Positions 11,793 to 21,668 of a DNA stretch of 64,000 nucleotides are shown here, in pieces. The stretch covers positions 8,804,001 to 8,868,000 of the forward strand of contig JAJTUQ010000001.1 in the NCBI GenBank assembly GCA_021399445.1, given 5' to 3'. The position numbers and the translations under genes are program-made. Each line of letters opens with the position of its first letter. The first letter of the stretch is position 1. The stretch is from Xylogone sp. PMI_703. Lineage: Eukaryota > Ascomycota > Leotiomycetes. Below the pieces are notes generated by a model, which made no database searches, was not told where the DNA came from, and was given only the letters and a program-made list of their open reading frames with translations.

Positions 11793-12748
11793 CTATTGTT
11801 TCTTTGCAACATCATTGATAACTGCGTCAAAATCCGCCTCAGGTATGCCCCAAACATCATTCTCTAAGAACAATAGAGTCCCATCACGGAATCTGACCCA
11901 TAACCAGGTACCAAAAATCCTGACCGGCCCAGATTGAGAGCTGCTAGCCTGGATTTCTCTCTTTTCCAAGCCGCCTGATTTTCACTAATGAATTGAGCCG
12001 AGTCGATGTAGGTCTTTTCGTACGTTATACCTTGGACCTTTTCGAGAGCTTCAACCACGTCTTTCTGAGACTTTCAAAGTTCGTAAATGCAACGTTTCTA
12101 TTTGCAGTGGCCTCTAGTCTCAACAGAACAATCTTTAAGACTTCAGCCGTCGATGACATTGTTGTAAATGGCATTCTGTGTGTGCCGTTATCGAAGAAAG
12201 CGACAGTTCGTCTCGAAACATTGACGCCATAAAGTCGATGGCAGTTGTTAACAACGCCCTGGCAAAGTAAGCGCCGAAAATTTCAAGTACAAATTGAATC
12301 CTTACCAATCTAGCCATAAACCACAGGTCACAGACGTCCAGGAGAAGTCAGCACTCTCCTTGGTTCTGAGATAATCCTGGATTGCCCCTTTTGCCTCAAA
12401 AATTGGGGAAAGCTCTCTCGCCATAGGATTGGAGTTATTGATTCCAAATTCAGAGGGAATGAACCTCTTCACTCCAGCTCTCACCGCTGCATCAATAAAT
12501 TTCCTCTCCGACTCTATTACCGCCGAGCCAATGGCAGAGATTATAAGGTCTTGGCCGGTAAAGGCTTTGATCAGATCATCCATTGGTAAAGAGTCATTTA
12601 TGTTGATAACCCTCGAATTCTGAGGAAATTGCGATCTTGAGCTAGCACGTGCAAGAATGGTGAGATCAAAGGCCGGATCTTCTGCAAAGGATTCTGCTGC
12701 CCAGTGGCCAATATTGTTGCCTCCAGCCTTGATACCCTCGTAAGTCAA
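11793..12748 (-). pseudogene. NmrA/isoflavone-reductase-like relic
   Basis: The order of segments is that of an NAD(P)-binding reductase of the NmrA/PCBER type. A glycine-rich KAGGNNIG opens the protein, then FDLTILARASS, ISAIGSAVIESERKFIDAA, and AGVKRFIPSEFGINN (12302-12748). A possible intron (about 12270-12302) leads to FFDNGTHRMPFTTMS. A frame change near 12065 gives DVVEALEKVQGITYEKTY. A second near 11880 gives NDVWGIPEADFDAVINDVA, ending at 11793. No in-frame ATG precedes the first segment: the frame opens at TTG with a stop just upstream. Start loss plus two frame breaks indicate a pseudogene. An intact NmrA-family gene, not obviously its duplicate, lies at 32261-33196. Confidence 0.78.
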
Positions 12749-13999
12749 GATTCATCAAATCATAAAATGGACTAACCCCCCAGATTAGGATCTTTCTTAA
12801 CGCTGTAGATGAATTCATGTCATCAATTACTTGAGAGTTTTTCGCGAATTTATAACATTATGTTGGGAATTTTCCACGAGGTTCGAGAATCAGCCAGATT
12901 GACGACCAATCTGTTTATTTGCTAAACACTCACGTTGAAGAAAGTGCGTGGTATATAAAATCCATGTGGTCACTCCGTTTGGATGCGCAATAACCGAACT
13001 TGTACAGTATCTCTCATGCGTTGAGTAATCCTACAGTACCATTGTTTGGGTTTGTCACACGTCTTTGCTTATAAACCCCGTCTAGATAAAGTCCGAAATT
13101 GAGTTCAAGCTTAGTGAAAAATTTTCCGAGACAACCAGTATTGCATTTATAAAATATTCACTCAGAAAGGGACCAATTGAGATTAGAAAGGCGATGTGCG
13201 AACTTGATCAGACTAACTTCTACCAAGGACTAGCATCAATCATCATGCAGAATCATATTTATTAACAAGAAGTTAACTTCGCTGAGCGGTCTATATGCTC
13301 AATACTTTTGTGGCTGATATTCAACCTTTTCAGAAGCATCAAGACCGTTGATTGTGACAATTGAACACCAAATTCCTCGTATATACAATCAGCCATTTTA
13401 TCTTGGAATAAATCACTCTGTATTACTAACCAATCAATCACCGCTTATTCAATTGCCGGAGTTTGAATTCAATGAGAGGCACAAAGCTTCCTGGTATCAA
13501 TCCTTGCTATTTCACGAAGGTTTAATCTACGCGCATATATCGAGCTGTCTCGTGATAACCCCCTAAAGTGACAATCACATATTATCCTCGTCAGTATTCA
13601 AGAGAGCCCATTGATTATTTTCACGGCATCTTTGGAGAACTTGGGAGCCATGCACGTGTTATACGGGTCAAGATAGATTGATATATATGTTGAAAGTCTT
13701 AGAATACTGCATACAAACGATCGAGGAAAATATTATTGAATTATAGCGTGTTAACTGATTGATTTACCTGTTGCATTCAACTGCTATGGTGCGCACACCG
13801 AAAAGTGGTGCTCGAGGCTCAATTTCGGCCAAAAAAAAGAGTGGAATTTAGGATATCACGGTAATTTAAGTAAAATAATTTCTTGGAGCAGGCCCTGAAA
13901 TTGCAAATGATACATAAGAATCTTCATATCTTTCCATCTGGTCTTAATAGGAGAAACATTATCTTTAACTGAATTGAGCAAGGGCATAAGCTAGCCATT
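12749..13999. other. Intergenic region, AT-rich
   Basis: Nothing with family resemblance was found on either strand. Confidence 0.5.
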
Positions 14000-14755
14000 T
14001 CAAGTCTTCTTTCTATTGAGCTCTTCCAACAGCTGGACAAAATCCTTCTCACCATTTTCCGCGCGCTTTTGGAATTCTTTCATGTATTTATTTACAAAAT
14101 TTAGCTCTTCGCCAGGCTATTAGCACATAGTAAGTAGTCAGCAAAAATCCCCATAATATCTATGCGCGAATATCTCTTAAACAAGGAATGGTAAGACAAA
14201 TCAAAAAGCAGCGAAAAATTGATTCCACTAAAACTTACCCGCGGGACTGGGATGCCGAACTCGCGTCCCCCATGCATGGTGTAGAATAAGACGTTCATTA
14301 GCCTTTTTGACTCACGGTCGCTTTCCTTCTCGCCAACTTCTCCTTTCCTCTTCCCCTCCTCTTTACCCTCCGTGATACGTTCTCCCTTCACCACGTCGTA
14401 CCAGGCATCTTCAATCTGCTCGGCCAGATTCTCAAAATCCTCCGCGGTTCGGCTCCCTCCAACGCGGAGCATGCCTGCGATCCGGTTTCCGCCATACTCT
14501 CTAGCTTTGCCAGAAGTGAAGTAGTTGTGACTACTGGCGTCAGACTGCTGGAATACCACGCTTATAAATAACGACGGCACATTGAAGCGGGTTGCATGCA
14601 GATACGTGATGCGCTCAGCCAGCATTGTCTTCTGCTTGAGATCGAGAGGGTATGTGTGATAAACCTTCCACAAGAAAGCACGAGTCAGCATATCAATAGT
14701 AGAAAAAGAAAGTATGTATGTGAAGGGGGAGGCTCCCAACCTCGTAAAATGGCAT
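14000..14755 (-). CDS. cis-CaaD-like tautomerase family protein
   Basis: A 185-residue member of the tautomerase superfamily, cis-3-chloroacrylic-acid-dehalogenase-like group, which uses an N-terminal proline as catalyst. Exon 1 (14741-14755) is only 15 nt and encodes MPFYE. Exon 2 (14239-14664) gives VYHTYPLDLKQ, PSLFISVVFQQSD, GNRIAGMLRVGGSRT and FENLAEQIEDAWYDVV. Exon 3 (14000-14116) gives LNFVNKYMKEFQKRAENGE and ends NRKKT. Introns are 14665-14740 (GTTGGG donor, AAG acceptor, CTGAC branch) and 14117-14238 (GTAAGT to TAG). All phases are 0. A lysine/glutamate-rich insert sits after the AWYDVV segment. The family in fungi is common but mostly without assigned substrate. Confidence 0.85.
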
Positions 14756-15737
14756 TGTGTTTCAGTTAGCTAAGAGTAGCTGCAACTTCGTGTTGAAACC
14801 AAGAACAGAATGTAAGCAATAAGGTAAAATCCTGCAAATAGTTAGCTCTTTGTAAGATAAATAGCTGAGAGAGAAATGTATTCTCGCTGATTTGTGTACT
14901 TGGCTCAGATACATGATATATATACATATGTGGACTTTATCGGCACCTCGGAGATAGCTTAATGTACGGCGGCAACATACTCTTTGTTCACTAATCATTT
15001 TCAAATCTTTCAGCTCCTCACGCCGGTCTGAAGAAGCCGGGTGCTTTAAACATTTGTCGGCTCACTTCTACTGATCGGCCTGTTACCCACGCGTTTGCAA
15101 TGTGTCATATCGAAATGCCTGTTTCTTCGTAGAGTGGTCTTTTTATGTGTGATTTACAAGTTAAGATAAGACATACATATACGTGGGTGGCTGAGGCGTG
15201 ACCGCCGTCAATATTTACTGCAAAGTATACAGTTCACCTAAATTAGAGCCATATCTCAGCGAACTGTCAGACCATACACCAGGGAATCGAAGCCGAACTC
15301 AGGACAATATACCTTCTATACCCTTTCCACAGATTTCCAAGTTATACGGCACTGCCAATAGATTGCCTAAAGCCCTAGAATCACGATTTGTTCTGTCAAT
15401 GTATGGTAGCTCTCTTATAGAATAGTCGATCAACTACAGTGCAATCTACTCGCATGCACCACCAATAGATCTGACACAAATTCATGAATACGAGAACAAC
15501 CTCTTCTGGCTTCATAGAAATGCACATTGCGGAGATCTTTTGGTTTAAAATTACTGCCGATTAATGCACATATAATCATACTATCTAGTTCGTACTGATC
15601 TTTGGGCTATATGGAGAGGAGAAATCCATATTCAAATAAGCTCTACGAATGAAGCCCGAGGGTGTTTAATTTTGCCTTATAGTCATCCAATTAATACCTT
15701 GGAAATCTGCCTGAGAGACAATAACTGTGGCTGATAA
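14756..15737. other. Intergenic region
   Basis: AT-rich spacer. ORFs at 14762-15004 and 15198-15425 show no domain features. Confidence 0.5.
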
Positions 15738-16546
15738 TTATACCGCCGTGTTGCTTTCTGCCCCGCTTTCGATAGGGGTTTTGTTAATCTGAGTGTCCTG
15801 TATTTTTAAGGCGAAAGCCGTTATGTGTGACTCGCCGGGCGATGATAACTGCACAAGTCGAAAGGTGGGAATTATAATCTTATCGCACACCTGATGGTCA
15901 TAGCAGAAATGCGATACGGGCTTGTTAGTACTTATATCTACACGATAATCCATTCGACGTAATCTATACTTTTCATCAAAGTAAAGCTGCTGGACTTTTG
16001 TGTGCGTAGCGAAATTGTCCGGAAATGTCACTTGTAACACTCGCCAGATTTCCCCATTCTCGGGCTGGTGTTGAGAGAGTTCTTGAACTTGCAATCCTGG
16101 CAATACTAAGAGGAAGGGTAGGTTGAAGTAATACCAGAATGCGTACCCGGTAAAGTAAAGCAAGTTATGTTTGTCCCATTTTGTGGTTATATCATGGTCC
16201 CTGAAAGCATCTCTCGGATTGTCCCTAGTGCTAACCGAGTTCGAGCCGATTATTCTAAGTTGTGTTCTCGTTGGAGTGTATGTTCCGTGGAATCCCTCGA
16301 ATTTTTCAAACTCAACTTTTTGAGTTTTAATGTGGACAGTGAGCTTGAATTCATGAACACCGGGGTATCCTTTGAGAGCTAGCACTGGTCCAGAAAGCAG
16401 CATAGTTGTTGAGATAGAGTCGATAGAGTTGTAATAATCTAAACCTCCATTGGCTTCAATGAGTTTCTCTAAGAGGCTATGGAAGTAAGCAATTAAGCTC
16501 GAGGTTCGTGGTGCACATACTTAGCATCATCGCTTTGCTCCATCAT
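15738..16546 (-). CDS. Conserved protein of unknown function (GYAFWYY-type family)
   Basis: A protein of 254 residues. Exon 1 (16521-16546, 26 nt) encodes MMEQSDDA. A 44-bp intron (16477-16520, GTATGT to CATAG) follows. Exon 2 encodes LLEKLIEANGG, LALKGYPGVHEFKLTVHI, FEGFHGTYTPTRTQLRI, KHNLLYFTGYAFWYYFNLPF, WRVLQVTFPDNFATHTKVQQ, YFDEKYRLRRMDYRVDI and PTFRLVQL. The series of motifs (leucine-rich helix with a glycine pair, DHLHLxYFxGYAxWxY, FPxxxxTHxxxQxxYFD, RRxDYxVD) recurs in bacterial and fungal proteins I recall, none with a known activity. No signal peptide or membrane segment. Splicing is inferred from phase and motif continuity. Confidence 0.75.
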
Positions 16547-18012
16547 AATGACAGGAATTAAGTTTCAGTCTCACTTCAAAGCGAGTAATTAATGTTATCT
16601 CAATCGTACCGGGGGTTAAAAGCCGATTAGATCTTAACTTATACTTAATGTTGGTTAGTCACTGAAATGTGTCTCATATAACCATAATTTTTCAATTCTG
16701 GACTTTTCGAATTATAAGCTAGCCAAGGCTAAAGAGACAATAGAAGACAACATTTATCTCCTCGCGAAGTTGTGTTAGCGTGTAGATTTGGTGATTAGTG
16801 GTGATTACTAACTCAGTGCGCAGAGGTAACGTAGGAGTGGGAGGATCCATGATTATTATAACATTCCGAAAACTGGCTTTGTCAGATTAGAGTGAATACA
16901 TATGGCTGAAGCCTTGGGTATCGAAGAGCTCTGCCATGTACAAGTATATGTTCTGCCCCATACGCCAACCGGCCCATTGGCCAACTACCAATATTTCCCA
17001 TTCGCCAGTGGGCCAGCCCATCTACCAATATTTGAGTTATCGTATATGAATTGGTTTATGTATAGCTGACTTCAAAGGTCTTATAGGCTACGGATCGCGG
17101 CGCACCCAGCTATCACAGCGCACCTAACTCTACAGCACACCCAACCATTACATGCACCCGGCCACTATAATAGCCTATAATTACAGTGCACTCAGCCGAT
17201 ACAGCGCACTCAACTACTATAATAACCTATAATCACAGCACACCCACTTACTATAATTGCTTGTAATTACAGCGCACTCGACCACTATAACCCACTCAGG
17301 CCACAGGCTCCAGGCTGCGAGCATGACTAGGCTTAGTAACTCAGTAACTGTACTTAACTGGGAGTACAGTTAATAGTCAGGTTCATAATCAAATTGAGGG
17401 TAGAATTGAGAGTTATATTGAGAGCGCGAGTACAAGCTGTGTTGGCGTATGGGCTAGAACACATATTACGTGTTAGCATTGTCTTGCTGCTAACCAAATC
17501 ACGAGAACTTGCAGAATAGATTCGAAAAGTTCAATATCAGTTAAAGTTAAGCTCATTAATAATGTAAGGGTTTGGAGATCAAGCTATAATTAAATCATAG
17601 GAAGTGAATATGTATATTAGTAGCACTAGTACTCTTTCAAGCTTAGCCGGGCGCAATAAAATCGTCATCATCATGTATTTTTAGCCCAACTGTAGCTCCC
17701 CCATTCTACAATCAATCCTTTTAAGATGCAGTTCTAGTTTCGATTTGGTCTACTGCCCATAAATCCTTCAATAGGATTTAGATTCCTTGAGTATGACCAT
17801 ACTGAATACGGGATAGTCCTTGTGAAATAAAGTATAGTCCTGCAATTAGCTGCCAGGCAGCCTTCCTCACTACCCCATGTTAATAGCCTACTTTTCTAGA
17901 TTTACCGATCAGCCTGGCGGAGTGGCCATAGAGATAAATACACAATGATTGATAATGCAGCACACGGGTCGCTGATCAATTTATCAGTCATTCAAGTCAG
18001 AGGTCGTGAGTA
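16547..18012. other. Intergenic region with degenerate repeats
   Basis: No coding remnant recognised. The part at 16960-17040 repeats GGCCAACTACCAATATTT-like words, and 17098-17300 is a degenerate tandem array listed separately. The pogo element inserted at 18011-18012. Confidence 0.5.
17098..17300. repeat. Degenerate tandem array of CAGCGCACCCA-type units
   Basis: Words of the form ACAGCGCACYCAACYA recur about eight times. Between some of them lies a longer linker, CTATAATARCCTATAATYA, repeated three times. Units are imperfect and of unequal length. This looks like an old, diverged minisatellite; no function is implied. Confidence 0.6.
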
Positions 18013-18057
18013 CTCGTTTTCCCGGCAACTTTCCCACTCCGGCAAATTTCCCACTTT
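18013..18057. repeat. Left terminal inverted repeat
   Basis: Begins CTCGTTTTCCCGG and contains two near-identical subunits in tandem, CCGGCAACTTTCCCACT and CCGGCAAATTTCCCACT. Such repeated subunits are plausible transposase-binding sites (inference). Confidence 0.88.
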
Positions 18058-18425
18058 CGGAATGAACACCACCACACTTTTAAATACTATAACTCAACAA
18101 CGAAAGCTCCAATTGCTTCGAAATTAATATATTAGCTATATTACAATATGTAGAATACAATGCGCTATTTAAATATTAGATATTACGTAATGTTGTGGCG
18201 TAATTGTGCGCCCGATGAAAATCGCCTCCATCCCCCCACCTGTGCCAACCACACCACAATACCCACTTAGGAAGCCTTTGGTGCAGCTTTCCTGCGTGTA
18301 GCAGCCTTCTTAGCCTTCCTTTGAGTGGCCAGGAGCTGCCTTTCCAAGGCTTTCCGCATTTGCGCCTCCTCCCTGGCTTGCTTTTTGAGTAGAGCTTCCT
18401 TAGCTTTTTGCTCTTTAACTAGCTG

Positions 18426-20087
18426 TCACTCCAATTGCTTTCTAACCTTCTCTGCTTCTAATTGTTCGCGTTTATTCTTTGCGGCTAGCCTTTTAGCTAT
18501 TATAGCTTCCTTTTTGGCTTCTTCTTGAGCTTCTTTTTCAGCTAATAAGGCCTTAGCTTTGAGGACTTGTTCTGTACTGAACCACTGGGCTTCACCTACT
18601 TTCTCTCCATAGAGATTAAGACGTTGAGAGCGTGCACTCTTCTTTTTTTGCAAGTTTAGAGCTCTAATTAGGCCTCTATTAGAGTGTTGAGCAATACTGA
18701 GCTCTGCTGAGAGCCTATAATTGGCGTTCATAATATGCTGTAGCTTAGTGGAGGAGGGGCTACGCATATACGACTTTTGCATACGTCGAATACCCCTACA
18801 TGTTATAGGAGTAGTTGGGATTGGCTGACTTGTTGTACAAGGCGTATCTGGCTTTGGAAATAGCTTTTTAATCATAATAGAAGGCTCAATTGGCCATATG
18901 CCAGTCTTCTCGAAAGCCGAAGTAATATTCCCTGCTGTAAAACTTTGCAGCCAGGAAGGCCAAAACATGCCCCAAAATAGAGTTTTCGACATAGAAACCC
19001 TTCCAGTTCCTTCTTGCATTAACCTATCTTGTTCGTCTGAATAAGCTAAAGCTAATGGAAGGAATAAGCCAACATCTAGAGGCTGTAAGCGATGTGTGGT
19101 ATGAGGTGGAAGAATCATCACAATTATCTTATGGCTATCCGCAAAATCAATAAAACGCATATTAACATGGCTAGAATGCCCATCAACAATCAATAGACGA
19201 TATCTTCCATTAGCCTGAGCTCGAGTATGAGGCTCAAATACTTGTTTTAGCCATTTGTAGCCCAAGGCGTCACAACTCCACCCATTAGCTGAAGTAGTAA
19301 AAAAGGCCTTATCACCAGGTTTCAGGTCCTCTACCCAATTAGATCGAAGGTCTTCTGATTCCCCTTGATATATGAGGCCTGGTGGAAGAGCTTTCCCGGT
19401 CGCTGAAATGCATGCTAATATAGTAAGGAACTCTCTACTCCCATCCTGCGCGCTATGAACTCTACCGGATTTGAGAGCCCTAACCGTCATAATTCGTTTA
19501 GAAGACTTCATAAAGCCCAGCAGGAACCCCTTTTCATCGATATTGTATATGTTTTCAGGCCGAATGCGATGTTTTTCGATGCCAGAGGATAGCTACATGG
19601 ACTTCGGTTAGTAACTGACTATTATGACGTATACTAGCTCATAACACATAAAACAATACTTAACTAATTGATAGAAATGCTCAAATATCGGCTTGTATTC
19701 GGATTTGACCCTATGGTAATCCATATTCCTCAAATAAACACTGGTAATCTCCTCCTTGTGGCGCTTCACAAACTCACCTACCCAGTTCTTCCCTACAGGC
19801 CCTTGTATAATCTCCTCCGCCAAATTATGAACAATCTGACTTGTCGGTGGCATTCCTCGATCGGTAAGATAGTTAATATGCTTGATTAGAACACTCTCTT
19901 GGGTGTTGTTGAGTCGTTGTCTATGGGTAGACATGGCAGTCCTCATGGAGGTGTGTTGACCGTTGAATCGCTTTGCAAGGGTAGTGCGCTCAAGGCCATA
20001 CTTTTTAGCTGTAGCACTAAAATTAGGCTTCTTTTGCGATTTCAAATCTGTAATCGCCTCTTGAATTGAAGCTTCGTTGACTTTCAT
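18426..20087 (-). CDS. pogo-type transposase (HTH plus DDE_1)
   Basis: The transposase of the surrounding element, of about 529 residues. Exon 1 (19665-20087) encodes a psq-type helix-turn-helix (IQEAITDLKSQKKPNF, then ATAKKYGLERTTLAKRF) and a CENP-B-type second HTH (GPVGKNWVGEFVKRH). A 72-bp intron (19593-19664, GTTAAG to GTAG) follows. Exon 2 carries the catalytic triad region: Asp in IRPENIYNIDEKGF, Asp in LLIVDGHSSH, Asp in THRLQPLDVGLF. The C-terminus is a basic coiled coil. A TGA at 18426-18428 ends the frame, but it stays open beyond it for about 52 codons to a TAA at 18267, so a nonsense change has trimmed a basic tail. The catalytic core is complete. Confidence 0.9.
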
Positions 20088-20120
20088 ATTGGTGGTTGAA
20101 GTGTGGTGGTCAGGGGTAAA

Positions 20121-20165
20121 AAAGTGGGAAAGTTGCCGGAGTGGGAAAGTTGCCGGGAATACGAG
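20121..20165. repeat. Right terminal inverted repeat
   Basis: Reverse complement of the left TIR with two mismatches in 45 positions. The TA at 20166-20167 follows directly. Confidence 0.88.
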
Positions 20166-20404
20166 TATGGGCCTTTCTCCACGTAGGATTACTAATCAGT
20201 AATACGAATCAACTCTTGAAAAGGTAGGCTATTAAGGAGGCAAAAGGTTGTAAGATATGAAGATATGGACTGCTTGAAAGGATCCATCTTCTCGGCGCTG
20301 GTACTACAGTATTCAAGTCGGAGAACGGTAAATCGCATGACGACTAATGGAGAGTAATTACAAATTAATTGAACCGATTAGTATTGTCACAAGTCATGGT
20401 TGAG

Positions 20405-20410
20405 TATAAA
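20405..20410 (+). promoter_or_regulatory. Possible TATA box of the MBL hydrolase gene
   Basis: TATAAA lies 106 nt upstream of the ATG at 20516 in an otherwise featureless 350-bp spacer after the transposon. The position is plausible for a fungal promoter, but this rests on motif only. Confidence 0.3.
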
Positions 20411-20515
20411 GTATACACTTGAACACCTCACTCTCATCAGATTCATAAACCAAATCTTCTGTGTGATTTATCATTTTTTGGAGTAAGCAATAAAATCTAA
20501 GCTTGATTTCCCACC

Positions 20516-21442
20516 ATGATTAAATTTTACGCACTCTTCGTCATTCGTATCCTCCTTGCCTCTCCAACATTAGCCCATACGCATTGTGCATCCTCGGAGC
20601 CTCTTCAATGGGATGTGTATCTCAACCCGCCCGTCCCAGTGAATAATCCATCGGGCAACCTATCGTGGCCTCCTACAGCTTTTACTCTGATATACGGGCC
20701 TCGTACAGCTGTCATCGTGGATGCACCCATTACTATTGCGTCCTCAAATGCTCTCGCTGATTGGATCGAGACCAAAATACCTGGAAGGCGCCTAACACAC
20801 AATTACATTACTCACGGGCATGGTGATCACTTATTCGGCTCAGCGATACTTCAACAGCGATTTCCAGGTCTTAAGATTGTTGTTACAGATAGAACTCTGG
20901 CTCATATTCAGCAACAACTTAGTCCTTCTGATATGAATGGGCTTTGGTTACCTTTATTCCCCAGTGGTCAAATTGCGAACCAGAACGAGACTTTTACCAC
21001 CTTACCTGCAAATAAATCTTTTTCAATAGACGGGCATGTCTTAAGGGCAATAGAGGTCGGCCAAAGCGATACTTATAACACCACTGTTCTGCATGTCCCT
21101 GACCTGGATATGGTAGTTACCGGAGATGTCGTGTGGGGTCAATGTTACCTGTTTTTTGGAGAGAGTACTACACATAACCTACGCCATCAGTGGTTAAAGG
21201 CTATAGATGAGGTTGAGAGCCTGAACCCTAAGATTGTGGTTGCTGGTCATAAGCAATCATTTGATGGCTTTGGTTCAGATCATTTTCAGAAGACACGAGA
21301 GTATATAAGAACCTGGGAAAGGCTCCTTAAATGCACAAGGAATGCCACCGATTTGATTGACCGAGTAAAAAGAGCATATCCAGAGAGAATAGGAGATTTT
21401 ATTTTGCAGACTAGCGCCAATGCGGCTTTCCCTGCTGCATAG
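20516..21442 (+). CDS. Secreted metallo-beta-lactamase-fold hydrolase
   Basis: A single-exon protein of 308 residues with an N-terminal signal peptide (MIKFYALFVIRILLASPTLA). The metal-binding motif HGHGDH is at residues 100-105. The second ligand region reads VGQSDTYNTTVLHVPDLDMV (about 181-200), followed by VTGDVVW with Asp204, and the last ligand is His245 in VVAGHKQ. Where many MBL enzymes have a His ligand, the sequence has QSD, as in a branch of fungal and bacterial MBL hydrolases of unassigned substrate. The pathway is unknown. It stands between a transposon and a regulator-like gene; nothing ties them together. Confidence 0.88.
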   Translation: MIKFYALFVIRILLASPTLAHTHCASSEPLQWDVYLNPPVPVNNPSGNLSWPPTAFTLIYGPRTAVIVDAPITIASSNALADWIETKIPGRRLTHNYITHGHGDHLFGSAILQQRFPGLKIVVTDRTLAHIQQQLSPSDMNGLWLPLFPSGQIANQNETFTTLPANKSFSIDGHVLRAIEVGQSDTYNTTVLHVPDLDMVVTGDVVWGQCYLFFGESTTHNLRHQWLKAIDEVESLNPKIVVAGHKQSFDGFGSDHFQKTREYIRTWERLLKCTRNATDLIDRVKRAYPERIGDFILQTSANAAFPAA

Positions 21443-21668
21443 AGAGAGGCGTCGAATGAATTGGTTATTACATAAGATAGTCATTTTCTTGTAGCTTTTA
21501 AATATACTCTGATACGTATCTAATCGTCGGCCAATCGCGTGTATGTATTGCGGTCCTTTCTGCACGCGGATCGATCACTCTGTATAAATCACAGCAAACC
21601 CCCTATATTAACGGATTTCCCCTGGGAAAGTATCAAGGGGAAATAAAGTACAGAAAGTATGAAAAGCT

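Larger units (their letters stand above)
18013..20165 (-). mobile_element. pogo/Fot1-class DNA transposon, almost intact
   Basis: A 2153-bp element bounded by 45-bp terminal inverted repeats (18013-18057 and 20121-20165) that differ at only two positions. TA dinucleotides at 18011-18012 and 20166-20167 fit the TA target-site duplication of Tc1/mariner-pogo elements. It carries one transposase gene on the minus strand with a helix-turn-helix N-terminus and a DDE domain. The TIR similarity suggests a recent insertion. Confidence 0.92.
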
